A stretch of DNA of 64,000 nucleotides from positions 1 to 64,000 of the forward strand of contig NZ_JAGGNR010000020.1 of the NCBI RefSeq assembly GCF_018614975.1, read 5' to 3'. This DNA comes from Paenibacillus polymyxa. Lineage in GTDB: Bacteria > Bacillota > Bacilli > Paenibacillales > Paenibacillaceae. The notes beneath the pieces are model-generated. The model was not told the DNA's origin and did not search any database. It saw only the letters and a program-made list of their open reading frames with translations. This document shows positions 16,363 through 25,897 of this stretch, in pieces. The translations under genes and the position numbers were made by a program. How positions within the stretch are numbered: the stretch's first letter is position 1; each line of letters opens with the position of its first letter.

Positions 16363-17571
16363 TTATAATGGTGGCTGCACCAATAGCAACTTCCCAAGCT
16401 GAATGACCGTTTGATTATACCAAGCTGGATGCTGCCGCACATGTTCCATACTTCGTTCATTGCCGCTTGCCTCAAACACGGCCGCTTTGTCTGTCTTCTC
16501 GTGATCGAGCTCGAAGCGAACGGTATGTTTCCCATTTGGTAGCTCCGGCAAGAAAACATATTGATTTCGATCATGATCGTTATAGGGTGTGAATCGATCA
16601 ATAAGGAAGGGTTCCCCTCCATCCACCGACACCTTCAATCGGCCAGAATCCGGCCCCCCGATATCGAATAACCCGATGTGGGTTCCCTCAAACTCCACTG
16701 TGATCGCCTCTCCGGGATCAACTGCTCGCCATAGACCTGGGAACAACCAATCGTACTTGCGCACCAAAGCAAAATTATCAGGGGTCATATAAGACCATCC
16801 TGCCGAAAAAAGAGTAAGGTTATCCAGCGGCAGCATGGTCGCATACTCCCAAGGATTGGACGGGACCAAGGGGGCCTTCGGCAAGTGATGCTCAACCTTT
16901 CCCACGCGATCTCGAAGTTCTCTGATTTTCTCAAACGACCGGGTGATTGTGTCCGTGTAAATCTGGTGTCCTTCGGGAATCGTTGGATGGATCGAGTCAT
17001 GCGTAAAGATAATGGCTCCGGGAATGGACACGTCTGCCTTTGAGGTGAAAATAAGCTTTCCATCCGAAACCAATTGACTGACCGCAACGCCCAGATGAAT
17101 GGAAGGAATGCCGTAATAGTCGGCGACTTCCTCTTGCATAAGAGCGCCCTTCTGGTATTCGCCGGATTGAAATAAGGCCACATCCCGCTCCTTAACCGTA
17201 TACACAAACAGAATATCGGTAAACCGGCTGCACTTGCGAATCTGTCGGACAATGCCTTCGATCCGCGCCTTGGACTCGGGAACTCCGCTATCGTTACCAA
17301 CAAATTCAACAAACACAAGATCAGGCTGATGACGCAGCACATCCGTCTCCAAACGGGCGCAGCCGAGGTCCGATCCTGTCCCATCAATGCCTGCGTTCAC
17401 AGAGCGGATATCCGCATGGAGATATTGCCCTCGCAGCCAATCCGCCGTCATGACCCTGTATCCTTCAGAACGCGTATTACTGCCGCCGAAATAGACAATT
17501 GTTACGGTTTCCCCATTTTCCAACTTCTGAATGACATTAGGCAGCCCTCTTCGAGGGAAAAATTCCTTCAT
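16363..17571 (-). CDS. SGNH/GDSL-family hydrolase with C-terminal beta-domain
   Basis: A 402-residue putative carbohydrate esterase with no signal peptide. All SGNH blocks are visible: nucleophile Ser31 in YFGGSNTRSEG, the NAG segment at 59-61, Asn93 in FVGNDSG, and the catalytic pair Asp192/His195 in HDSIHPT. Residues about 270-400 form a beta-rich domain that may bind sugar. Such enzymes often remove acetyl groups from polysaccharides (rhamnogalacturonan acetylesterases among them), but this substrate is unproven. The ATG at 17571 is preferred because GGTGAGG precedes it. A GTG at 17592 overlaps the upstream gene by 4 bp but has no ribosome site. It is co-transcribed with the FAD oxidoreductase. 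Confidence 0.85.
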   Translation of the reverse strand: MKEFFPRRGLPNVIQKLENGETVTIVYFGGSNTRSEGYRVMTADWLRGQYLHADIRSVNAGIDGTGSDLGCARLETDVLRHQPDLVFVEFVGNDSGVPESKARIEGIVRQIRKCSRFTDILFVYTVKERDVALFQSGEYQKGALMQEEVADYYGIPSIHLGVAVSQLVSDGKLIFTSKADVSIPGAIIFTHDSIHPTIPEGHQIYTDTITRSFEKIRELRDRVGKVEHHLPKAPLVPSNPWEYATMLPLDNLTLFSAGWSYMTPDNFALVRKYDWLFPGLWRAVDPGEAITVEFEGTHIGLFDIGGPDSGRLKVSVDGGEPFLIDRFTPYNDHDRNQYVFLPELPNGKHTVRFELDHEKTDKAAVFEASGNERSMEHVRQHPAWYNQTVIQLGKLLLVQPPL

Positions 17572-17588
17572 CTCGACCTCACCCGCCC

Positions 17589-19805
17589 TCACTTAGCGTT
17601 TTTAGGAGCAAAAAGTTTTACAGCAAACACTTCATAATAAGGTGAACCATACGTTGCACAGAAATCAAACCGAATTTGGGTAACCCCTTTTGCATGCACC
17701 TGATGTTTATTCAACGAAAGATAATTCCCGCGGACTTTAATCTCACTCTTGGTTCCGTCTTCTAACGTTAAGGTCACATCATAATCCTGGATCAGTGGCT
17801 CGATCGGATCGTCGAAATGCTCCAAATTCAGCTGTGAATTGAAGACAAGATGGATTTCATCCAGATTTTTGGGGCTTGCAAAACCAAGTTCCAACCATTC
17901 CTGTCCTTCCGTACGTTCCGAAATCCAGACGTTTGGCAGACCATAAGGTCTGGAGAAGCCGTTGACGACATTCGCGGGATTATACATATCTTGGGATGGT
18001 TTCAGATCCTTGAAACAAATGCTCTTATTAAGTTTCTTCAACCTGGATGGCTCTTCCGGTCTATAAAGGAAGCTAACCGCTCCAGTCATTTTCTCTTCAT
18101 TGCTGTGTACAGCAAGGCACGCCGTACCTTCCAATACGATGTAGATTTTGTCGTCTTCTGGCTTCTTGCAGCTGAGGTCCAGTGTAATCCAGTCATCGTG
18201 ACCCGCTGAAATCACCAAGTTGTAGCCCTTCAGCTCACTGGTGGGAATATAGTTTTCCTTCCGATCACCGCTATACAGCTTCACTTGCAACGTTTCCGAA
18301 TGCTCGGATCTATTTTTAATTTTGATCTGCACGCTTTCAGCCACGGATGTCTTAATCGGCAAGACCAAACATAACGCGTTCTCCAAGGAGATCTCTTCGG
18401 TTGGATGAAGTTGTTCATAACTTCGCTGAGACGAGGCACGAATCGTTAATCCGTCTGCGAAATAAGAATCTAACGGCTCTTGAAGGCCTACAATCGTTTG
18501 CCCGTCTCGAAGTAGCTGCGCCTGAAGCTCACCCATATGGGCTTTGACGATGGCCGCAGGGTCTGTATCGTATTTTACGCATAACGCAGCAGCCGTTCCT
18601 ACCGCCTGCCCCATACAACCACAGGTTGCCATCACCCTTGTGGACCCAAAAGCCACATGTGTAGCGCTTATATTGCGGCCAGCGAACATGAGATTGGGAA
18701 TATTACGTGAAAATAAGCTGCGAAAAGGGATATTATACAATCCCGGCACGAAATTCCACGCTGTAGCCGGCCCCTCATCGTAGATGCCTTTATTTGCATG
18801 CAGATCCATATACCAACCTCCGACGGACACAGCATCTTCGAAATGAGGTTTGGCTGTAAGATCGTTCTGAGATAGCATATGTTCTCCTATAAACCGCCTC
18901 GACTCCCGCTTTCCCGGAATCGGGCACACATAATCCAGAATAAGATTGTCTACATCATCGAACTCGCCGCTATTTTTGATATAATCCCAGATCCCATACA
19001 CTAATTTCCGCAGTTCCAAGGCGATGTCCTCATTATTCTTGATAATATCCATATGTCCGCCGTATTCCAGCCACCACAATCCTCCAAGCCCGTTGATTTT
19101 CCTTGGAAAAGACCGATGGTTTAATCCTTTTCTGATACTATCAAAAAACTCCAGCTTCGTAATATCATACGCAAAGCCAGGCCTCTTGTAAGGAACGGGA
19201 TAGTCTACGTCACGGGCTTGAAACAGAATCGTATCACCCATCGTGTAATGATCCACCATTTCTGGAGCGAGCTCCTCCTGGTATTCATGCTTCGCCTCTC
19301 TTCCCCATCGGAAGTGAGCGCCTGCCTGATATCCAACAATCCCGTCGCCGGAGCAATCGATATAGGTTGGGCTTTCAAAACGGAATTTTCTTTCGGAAGC
19401 CAATTGAAGGCCCTCCACCCATTGGATTCTGCCGTTCTCCATGCCGGTTTCATGTACGCATGTGTTCAGGAATAGAGAAATGTTGGGCTCATCATAAACC
19501 ATGTCAAGCAAGACCGTATCCGAAAGTGAAAGCATAAGTTTTTTGTTGTATAACGGATTGTAATGAAAGATCTTCAGTTTGAGTTCTTCCACCAACCCGC
19601 CTTCGCGAGCATAATAGGATGGACTGTTTCCGAGATATGCAGACCCATTGATATGAACTCTGACCTCGCTGCTCGCATTTCCCCCAAGCACCGGTCGATC
19701 ATTAATAAGTGCAACCTGCAACCCTTGGCGTGCGGCAGCAATGGCAGCACATATCCCGGCAATTCCTCCACCTACGACGGTTACATCTGCTTTCATAAGT
19801 TCCAT
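17589..19805 (-). CDS. FAD-dependent oxidoreductase (FAD_oxidored family) with discoidin-like tail
   Basis: A cytoplasmic flavoprotein of 738 residues. The N-terminus carries the Rossmann motif VTVVGGGIAGICAAIAAARQG and the second signature VLGGNASSEVRVHI, typical of the FAD_oxidored (PF12831) group. Further blocks are YIDCSGDGIVGYQAGAHFRWG and, near residue 400, MFAGRNISATHVAFGSTRVM. The last 150 residues resemble a galactose-binding/discoidin module (NVVNGFSRPYGLPNVWIS). Members recur in carbohydrate-use loci, but their substrates are poorly known; oxidation of a sugar or uronate is a reasonable guess. GGAGG lies 8 bp before the ATG at 19805, favouring it over an ATG five codons earlier. 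It leads the two-gene unit with the SGNH hydrolase. Confidence 0.85.
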   Translation of the reverse strand: MELMKADVTVVGGGIAGICAAIAAARQGLQVALINDRPVLGGNASSEVRVHINGSAYLGNSPSYYAREGGLVEELKLKIFHYNPLYNKKLMLSLSDTVLLDMVYDEPNISLFLNTCVHETGMENGRIQWVEGLQLASERKFRFESPTYIDCSGDGIVGYQAGAHFRWGREAKHEYQEELAPEMVDHYTMGDTILFQARDVDYPVPYKRPGFAYDITKLEFFDSIRKGLNHRSFPRKINGLGGLWWLEYGGHMDIIKNNEDIALELRKLVYGIWDYIKNSGEFDDVDNLILDYVCPIPGKRESRRFIGEHMLSQNDLTAKPHFEDAVSVGGWYMDLHANKGIYDEGPATAWNFVPGLYNIPFRSLFSRNIPNLMFAGRNISATHVAFGSTRVMATCGCMGQAVGTAAALCVKYDTDPAAIVKAHMGELQAQLLRDGQTIVGLQEPLDSYFADGLTIRASSQRSYEQLHPTEEISLENALCLVLPIKTSVAESVQIKIKNRSEHSETLQVKLYSGDRKENYIPTSELKGYNLVISAGHDDWITLDLSCKKPEDDKIYIVLEGTACLAVHSNEEKMTGAVSFLYRPEEPSRLKKLNKSICFKDLKPSQDMYNPANVVNGFSRPYGLPNVWISERTEGQEWLELGFASPKNLDEIHLVFNSQLNLEHFDDPIEPLIQDYDVTLTLEDGTKSEIKVRGNYLSLNKHQVHAKGVTQIRFDFCATYGSPYYEVFAVKLFAPKNAK

Positions 19806-19916
19806 TTGGATAACCTCCATGATTAGATGCTCCTATCATGGTAATGGTTTTGGCACCTTTTTTTTTACAGGATTTCGCGAAAAAATCATACATTTTTTGC
19901 ATCCTTATTTGGATTC

Positions 19917-21527
19917 CTACCGTGTCATTTTTATCCGATATTGCTTAGGCGTATCCCCCGTGTATTCTTTGAATAGTTTGCAAAAGTACCCTTCATTGAC
20001 GATCCCTACTTCCTCGCACAATTCCAATAAAGAATAATCCCGACCGTTTAACAACTCGAGAGCAAGATGGATTTTTTTACGGTTAATGTAGCTAATCACG
20101 CCTTCGTTCATTGTTTTTTTGAATAAGCTGCTAAAATACGATGGCGCTAGATTCACTTCCTCCGCAATTGCCTCCAGCGTTAAGCGTTGTTTCAAGTTTG
20201 TCTCTATAAAATGAATAGCACTCATAATTTCTGCACGATGTAACAGTTGGCCCGCATGCACGTATTCAAATGTGAAGTCGCCAATATAGGCGAGCTGCTC
20301 TTGAAATGCCATAAATTCCATAGGGAATTCTGGAACTTCTGTGGTCATCTTGTTCCCCGATTTAAATTTCACGGTAATGTCTCTGTACAAGTCTCTAATC
20401 ATTGGCGCCATGATAGACTTATGGATTTTATGGTCGGTAACAAATTGCGACAGATCGGCAAGTGCATTGTCCAGCTCTTCCTTGGAAATCTTCCTCTTCA
20501 GCCGTATAAGAAAATCAGCCAGCTTCTGCTGAAAATCTGCTTTTTTGTCATTATGGTATTGGAACCGATGCATCGGTGTTTTTACAACTTTTTCGGCATG
20601 ATAATAGAAATCCTCACTCACATTTTTAGCTTCCGTGTATGCCTGTTTGATCGATTCCCAGCCTCGGTGCGGACTTCCAAAAGCGACAGATACCCTTTGA
20701 TTCAAATATTGATGCAAATGAGAAATGATCTGCCCTCCCAAGGATAGGCAAGCATATTCCGTTTCCATATCACTGCGGTTATTTTCCCAGGATAAAAAGC
20801 CAATAAAACGATGATCGGACAGATCCGCAGCTACCCCACTGCTACCATTCATCACTGTTTCTTCGATGATATTGGTAATCGCATACTTCAAGATGTTTTG
20901 ATCTGCGGCCGCGTATTCGTTGCGGAAACTTTCATACGTATTCATCTCAACGATGAAGCAGCAGTAGTTGGCTTGAAAGAAATGAAACTGCATGCGATTG
21001 GCAAAATCCGATGCCCGATGAGAAGGAATTTCACCTCGGATCAATTCGTTAAAAAATTGCTTGCGGACTCTGTATTTATTTTCAAGCACGGATACGTTTA
21101 ACGAGTGAAATTCCGCTTCTTTTTTCTCAAACTCATTTAAAATTCCAGCTGCCTTATCCAACGCTCGATTCAAATCTGCTTCCCTTAGCGGAACCTTTAC
21201 AATGTACTCCAATACGTTGGCTTGAATAGCTCGCTGGGCGTATTCAAAGGATGAATAGGCGGTCAAAAGTATGTACTGGGTATGGGGGAGCACCGGCTTG
21301 AGCTGTTCAATCATGGAGATGCCATCCATTCGCGGCATTACAATATCGGATATGACGATATCCGGTTTAAGTTTTATGATCTCCTCGATCCCATTCAAGC
21401 CATTATTCGCTTTGCCCACCAGAACAAATCGTCTATCCAGATGAGAGAGCTCATTAAAAAACAATTCCAATCGTTGAATGATCAGGTCTTCATCGTCAAC
21501 AATGAAGCAGGTATAGTCTCTCCCCAT
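19917..21527 (-). CDS. YesN-type response regulator with AraC output domain
   Basis: A 536-residue response regulator. The receiver domain (about 1-125) has the acidic pair at VDDED and phospho-acceptor Asp61 in VISDIVMPRMDG. A linker of about 300 residues follows. The C-terminal 100 residues are an AraC double HTH (LTLEAIAEEVNLAPSYFSSLF and SLLELCEEVGIVNEGYFCKLF, then YTGDTPKQYR). It starts one base inside the histidine kinase stop codon, so the two are translationally coupled. It probably activates the importer and enzyme genes, and the repeated 24-bp element at 16250 and 26914 is its likely target. Confidence 0.93.
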   Translation of the reverse strand: MGRDYTCFIVDDEDLIIQRLELFFNELSHLDRRFVLVGKANNGLNGIEEIIKLKPDIVISDIVMPRMDGISMIEQLKPVLPHTQYILLTAYSSFEYAQRAIQANVLEYIVKVPLREADLNRALDKAAGILNEFEKKEAEFHSLNVSVLENKYRVRKQFFNELIRGEIPSHRASDFANRMQFHFFQANYCCFIVEMNTYESFRNEYAAADQNILKYAITNIIEETVMNGSSGVAADLSDHRFIGFLSWENNRSDMETEYACLSLGGQIISHLHQYLNQRVSVAFGSPHRGWESIKQAYTEAKNVSEDFYYHAEKVVKTPMHRFQYHNDKKADFQQKLADFLIRLKRKISKEELDNALADLSQFVTDHKIHKSIMAPMIRDLYRDITVKFKSGNKMTTEVPEFPMEFMAFQEQLAYIGDFTFEYVHAGQLLHRAEIMSAIHFIETNLKQRLTLEAIAEEVNLAPSYFSSLFKKTMNEGVISYINRKKIHLALELLNGRDYSLLELCEEVGIVNEGYFCKLFKEYTGDTPKQYRIKMTR

Positions 21528-23266
21528 TATGCATCTCCTTTTGGCAATTCTGCCGGGAATACAGCGCGTATACGGGTTATTTCCTTAGGTATGCTTATGA
21601 TATCCAGCCCGAATTGATCTCCGTAGTGGAGTCTTATTCGCCCATGAATATTGTTCAGCCCGATTCGTTTTCTTTTTACTTCCTCTTCACTCGGTTCTGA
21701 GATTAAAATATGTTTTATTTTATCAGCTGGAATTCCCTCTCCTTGATCAACAACTTCGATGATGACGATGCCGTCCTCCCTGTACGCATGAATCGTAATT
21801 GGCCCCTCAATTCCCCCTCCGTTATAACCATGGAAGATACTATTCTCCACAAGGGGCTGCAGCATCATTCGGAAAACTGGGAAATCCATCAGTCCTGCTT
21901 CGATATTTTCAATCAAGTTGAAGTTTCGGTTATACCGAATGTTCTGAATCTCGATATAGTCCGCTACATTGCGTAATTCCTGGCGCAGGGAAACCTTCTC
22001 TGAAGCATCGTCTATCCCGTACTCCAATAATGAAATAAGCGACCCGATCACCACATCTACTTTCTCTATTTGTCCGAGACGTATCACATTGCTGATCGAA
22101 CCAAGTGTGTTATACAGAAAATGAGGGTTAATTTGAGACTGTAAAACCTGGATTTCCAACTTCCGCTCAAGTTCATTATGAAGCTCGGCTCGGCGAATCA
22201 GTTCAACAATCTGCTGAAGCATACGATCGAATGCTCGTGAAAGATCCCCAAACTCATCGTTTCGATTAATCGTTACTGTCGTTGTGAGGATGCCTTGTTC
22301 CACCTGCTTCATTTTTGTTTTGAGCGTATAGAGTGGTTTTCTTATATATTTGGCAACCAAAAAAGAAATGAACAAACTTAAAAGAAGACCTGCAGCGAGC
22401 AGCTCGAGGTAATAGGTTTCCAATCTGGACAACGCTGCTTTTAGGCGTGATTCATCATTGATCGAGATGATGGTCCAGTTGAATTTCTCCGTTGGTTTTT
22501 TCAAAAGGGAGACCGGAGTGCCTTCGTTGGTATACAGTTGAAGGTTTGTTTCTGTCGTATCCAGAATTTCTTCCGCTGACGTTTCTCCGATCGAAAAAGA
22601 ATGATCTTGAATATTCAGAGGACCCTTATTTTCAGAAAATCCGGCAATGATCTTACCTGACGCAGTGATCAGAGCCAGATTCATTTGTTCCTGTTTATTA
22701 ATCTTGAACAAGGTTTCTTCAATAGCATTTAGATCCAAATCAACCGCAATGGCCATAGGAAACGCAGCACCGTTCAGATATCGAACCATCGTAACTGTCC
22801 AGCCGGAATACTTCGATTTGTAAGGTTCACTAACAAAGGTAGTCCTTCTATTCTTGTCAGCCGCATCAAACAAAGGGGCTCTTTCAGATAAAGGTTCATC
22901 GAATATTCGAGTAGGTGTACTTCCACCCAGAATGGATAAATCGCTTTTGATCAAATAAATATTACTGACATAAATACTGTTGAGTTCATACAGCTCCCTT
23001 AATTGCTTTTTAATCACTTCGGTATTGTTAATGTTGGCTTTCACTGATGTTTCGACTGAGAAGAGAATCGTCTGGAAGGAGGAAAAATTAACGGTGAAAT
23101 ACTGGTCTACCTTGTCTAGTATTTGATTGGTGTAAAAAATGTCATTGGTTCTTATTTCCTTTTGGACATAGCGATAAGACAATTGGCTTATCAAGATGAT
23201 GCAGCTCAATACAAATGCAAACACGATAAAAAATAATTTTAAAGGCAAGCTGATTCTTCTTCGCAT
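21527..23266 (-). CDS. YesM-type sensor histidine kinase
   Basis: A 579-residue membrane kinase. One helix lies at about 8-32, followed by an extracellular sensor domain to about 280, a second helix at about 285-307 and a HAMP segment. The HisKA_7TM-unrelated His_kinase domain has His382 in QSQINPHFLYNTL, and the ATPase region has the N box LQPLVENSIFHGY and the G motif DQGEGIP. YesM kinases sense oligosaccharides, often with help from the ABC transporter, and phosphorylate the AraC-type partner encoded next. It lies downstream of the lipoprotein gene, with a hairpin in the 96-bp gap, so it may be expressed partly by readthrough. Confidence 0.93.
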   Translation of the reverse strand: MRRRISLPLKLFFIVFAFVLSCIILISQLSYRYVQKEIRTNDIFYTNQILDKVDQYFTVNFSSFQTILFSVETSVKANINNTEVIKKQLRELYELNSIYVSNIYLIKSDLSILGGSTPTRIFDEPLSERAPLFDAADKNRRTTFVSEPYKSKYSGWTVTMVRYLNGAAFPMAIAVDLDLNAIEETLFKINKQEQMNLALITASGKIIAGFSENKGPLNIQDHSFSIGETSAEEILDTTETNLQLYTNEGTPVSLLKKPTEKFNWTIISINDESRLKAALSRLETYYLELLAAGLLLSLFISFLVAKYIRKPLYTLKTKMKQVEQGILTTTVTINRNDEFGDLSRAFDRMLQQIVELIRRAELHNELERKLEIQVLQSQINPHFLYNTLGSISNVIRLGQIEKVDVVIGSLISLLEYGIDDASEKVSLRQELRNVADYIEIQNIRYNRNFNLIENIEAGLMDFPVFRMMLQPLVENSIFHGYNGGGIEGPITIHAYREDGIVIIEVVDQGEGIPADKIKHILISEPSEEEVKRKRIGLNNIHGRIRLHYGDQFGLDIISIPKEITRIRAVFPAELPKGDA

Positions 23267-23319
23267 GGATAATCTTCCTTTTAGTTCCGTTTTAAACTAA
23301 GAATAGCATATGCGAATAA

Positions 23320-23350
23320 AGAGAGGGGCTACGAATAGCCACTCTCTCTT
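23320..23350 (-). terminator. Terminator or attenuator after the solute-binding protein gene
   Basis: On the minus strand GAGAGAGTGGCTA-TTCG-TAGCCCCTCTCTTT forms a hairpin with one mismatch and a short T end. It sits directly after the lipoprotein stop codon and before the kinase gene, so it may lower expression of the regulatory pair relative to the transporter. Confidence 0.6.
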
Positions 23351-23362
23351 CGTTTATTTATT

Positions 23363-24949
23363 TCACTTGATAAGGCCGGCTTCTTTAAATTGCTGGATTG
23401 CGGTATCCTTATATTTCTGCATGTCAAACTTGGTGTCCAGCGTCTGGAGGAAATTGTCCCAGTTGGAAAGTGGCTCTTTGCCCGTCATAAATTTAACTAA
23501 ACTTTCATTGATGAAACGTGTGCGGTCAGCATCCAAGGTATCGCTTGGGTCTGGGGTCAATAAATTTCCGGGGAGCGTTGGCCCCACATATTGCTGATTG
23601 TTCTTGAAAGCTTCCGCTGTCTTAGGATTCTGGAAGCTGAAATACTCCGCATCATCACCACGGCGTGGCATTCTATAATGATCAACCCACAGGTACTTTT
23701 CTTTCATTTCCTTTGATAATTCTGAGGTTTTATTTTTGATCTTGCCGTCTACGATATCCCAATGGATGCCTTTGATTCCGTATGCAAAGTTCGGATAAGC
23801 TTTTTCATCCGTAAAGAGATAATTTAGCATGGACAAGATTCGAATAATTTTGTCCTCGTCCGCTTTTGCGGATATGGCCCATGAATTGCCCTGGAATGAT
23901 TTTCTCTCTACAATTTGATCCCCGTAAGGACCTTTCATCGGAGGAATAACGATCCATTCCGGCACCTCTCCACTAATTTCTTTCATTTTCTGTTGATAAT
24001 CCGGCTCCAGTCTGCGAGCATCTCTGATCATGAAGCCAACTCTACCCTTAAACATCTTTTGATCCAACAGATCAGGCGAATTCATCGTCACCCAGTCCGG
24101 GTCAACCACCTTTGCTGCCATCATTTTATTAATGTAAGCAAGCGCTTCTTTCATTTTGGGATCGATAAACAGAAATATCGGTTCATTATCTTTTATCTCA
24201 ACGGCCGAAGGAGGATTGACGCCAAACATCCACATCAAACTATCAAAGCCGTAGGTCTGCAGATTACCTTCTTTATTCATACCGCCGATGAATCCGTACG
24301 TATCGTTTTTACCATTCCCGTCCGGGTCTTTCTCTGTAAAGGCTTTCATAACTTTGAACAACTCATCAGGTGTTGTTGGTACCTCCATATTCAGCTTTTT
24401 CAGCCAATCGTTACGGATGAAGAAGCTACGACTGATACCGTTTACATTATCATAACCTGGAACTCCAATGGTTTTACCTTGATAGGACATTGCCTCCCAT
24501 GAGTCGGTGCCAAATCGCTTCTGTAGTTCAGGAAACTGATCCATATACGGTGTCAAATCCGCAAGAACACCTTGGTCGTAATATTGCGCGAGATCAGCAC
24601 GACTCTTCAAAAAGATCAAGTCTGGAATATCCCCGCCTGCAATGAGTGTATTCAGTTTAGTTGTTGCTTGACCCGCTTGAGGAATCATCATATCCAAGTC
24701 GATGTTCATCTCTTCTTCCAACATCTGACGTTGAATATCTTCATCTCGTGGAGGTACCGGAGCAGCCGCATTAAAAGTGCCTTGGTTAAACATTGAGATT
24801 TTCATTTTGGTTGCAAACTGGCCAGACTGGCCTTGCGAATTACTCGAAGTTGTCGATGTAACTTCTTCATTTCCCCCACATCCTGACAAAAGCGTTCCAA
24901 GTCCTAAGATTGCCGACAGAATAATAAATGAAATCTTTTTACGCTGCAT
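23363..24949 (-). CDS. Oligosaccharide-binding lipoprotein of an ABC importer
   Basis: A 528-residue extracellular solute-binding protein. The lipoprotein signal is MQRKKISFIILSAILGL followed by the lipobox LSGC (Cys24). The rest is the long family-1 fold of LplA/YtcQ-type proteins. It includes IPDLIFLKSRADLAQYY and the EF-like loop DPDGNGKNDTYGF (about 205-217), a calcium-binding-looking segment recurrent in this group. It delivers a sugar to the two permeases encoded just upstream. No ATPase gene is present; this transporter class normally shares an MsmX-type ATPase encoded elsewhere. The ligand is unknown. Confidence 0.92.
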   Translation of the reverse strand: MQRKKISFIILSAILGLGTLLSGCGGNEEVTSTTSSNSQGQSGQFATKMKISMFNQGTFNAAAPVPPRDEDIQRQMLEEEMNIDLDMMIPQAGQATTKLNTLIAGGDIPDLIFLKSRADLAQYYDQGVLADLTPYMDQFPELQKRFGTDSWEAMSYQGKTIGVPGYDNVNGISRSFFIRNDWLKKLNMEVPTTPDELFKVMKAFTEKDPDGNGKNDTYGFIGGMNKEGNLQTYGFDSLMWMFGVNPPSAVEIKDNEPIFLFIDPKMKEALAYINKMMAAKVVDPDWVTMNSPDLLDQKMFKGRVGFMIRDARRLEPDYQQKMKEISGEVPEWIVIPPMKGPYGDQIVERKSFQGNSWAISAKADEDKIIRILSMLNYLFTDEKAYPNFAYGIKGIHWDIVDGKIKNKTSELSKEMKEKYLWVDHYRMPRRGDDAEYFSFQNPKTAEAFKNNQQYVGPTLPGNLLTPDPSDTLDADRTRFINESLVKFMTGKEPLSNWDNFLQTLDTKFDMQKYKDTAIQQFKEAGLIK

Positions 24950-25014
24950 ATTGACCTCTCCTTTGCTTGTATATTATCACGGTTTCCCCGTAATAAGTTA
25001 GGTTGGAACACCTT

Positions 25015-25884
25015 TTAACCTTTAACGGATCCCAGGAGTACACCTTTGGTAAAATGCTTTTGCAAAAATGGATAAACGATCAATATCGGGACTGTAGTCA
25101 CAACAACTGTAGCCATCTGCACAGCGAACGTACTGACAGCCCCGGAATTGGCGAGCGAATCAGCGCTTTGAGTTGCGACGTTAAGCAGGATGTTGCGCAA
25201 AATCACTTGAAGTGGCATGTAGTTGGAATCATTGATATATACAATGGCATCAAAATAACTGTTCCAATGCCCGACTGCGTAAAATAAGGAAATGGTGGAA
25301 AGGACGGGTAAGGACAGGGGTAAAATGATCCGCCATAACGTCTGGAGCTCACTGGCACCATCTACCCTCGCTGATTCCTCGATTTCACCAGGTAATTGCT
25401 CAAAAAAGCCTTTGATGATCACCAGATTAAATGCACTAATGAGATTTGGAATGATCAATACCCAAGGACTGTTTAACAATCCCAGAGAGCGGATTAGTAA
25501 ATATGTCGGAATTAATCCCCCACTGAACATCATGGTAAACACAATGAAGAGTAAAAACGGACTTCTTCCCGGCAAATATTTTTTGGATAACGGGTAGGCC
25601 GCGATTACTGTAAAAAACACATTTAATGCAGTGCCTACAATTGTTCGAAACAACGTAATTTTATACGCCTGCCATATCCCATGAGAAATGAATACTTCTT
25701 TATAGGCCAGAAAGGTAAAGGATTCTGGTATAATCACAATTCCTCTTCTTAATACTTCCGATTCCGGGGTTACGGAGACAGCAACCACATATAGAAAGGG
25801 TAGCACGCAAAGTAGAGATAACAAAATAAGAATCACATAAACGACGGTTTGCCAGACTTTTTCCCCAATTGTCATATGGATCAT
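25015..25884 (-). CDS. ABC sugar permease, LplC/YtcP type
   Basis: A 289-residue inner-membrane permease with six helices. The MalG-like EAA loop is EIEESARVDGASELQTLWRI (about 178-197), which docks the ATPase. The ending LQKHFTKGVLLGSVKG is characteristic of LplC proteins. I choose the ATG at 25884 because GTGAGGTGG lies 8 bp upstream; an ATG at 25914 would overlap the upstream permease gene and has no ribosome site. It acts with the LplB-type partner and the lipoprotein. Confidence 0.92.
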   Translation of the reverse strand: MIHMTIGEKVWQTVVYVILILLSLLCVLPFLYVVAVSVTPESEVLRRGIVIIPESFTFLAYKEVFISHGIWQAYKITLFRTIVGTALNVFFTVIAAYPLSKKYLPGRSPFLLFIVFTMMFSGGLIPTYLLIRSLGLLNSPWVLIIPNLISAFNLVIIKGFFEQLPGEIEESARVDGASELQTLWRIILPLSLPVLSTISLFYAVGHWNSYFDAIVYINDSNYMPLQVILRNILLNVATQSADSLANSGAVSTFAVQMATVVVTTVPILIVYPFLQKHFTKGVLLGSVKG

Positions 25885-25897
25885 TCTCAAGACCACC

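Noticed and set aside
19818-19840. CATGAT...ATCATG repeat before the FAD gene as an operator
   Set aside because: It overlaps the ribosome-site region, has short arms with an 11-nt spacer, and no regulator or second copy supports it.
19806-19916. A possible third copy of the 24-bp element before the FAD oxidoreductase gene
   Set aside because: Only a short GAAATCCTG stretch resembles the element, about half of the positions overall, so it was not counted.
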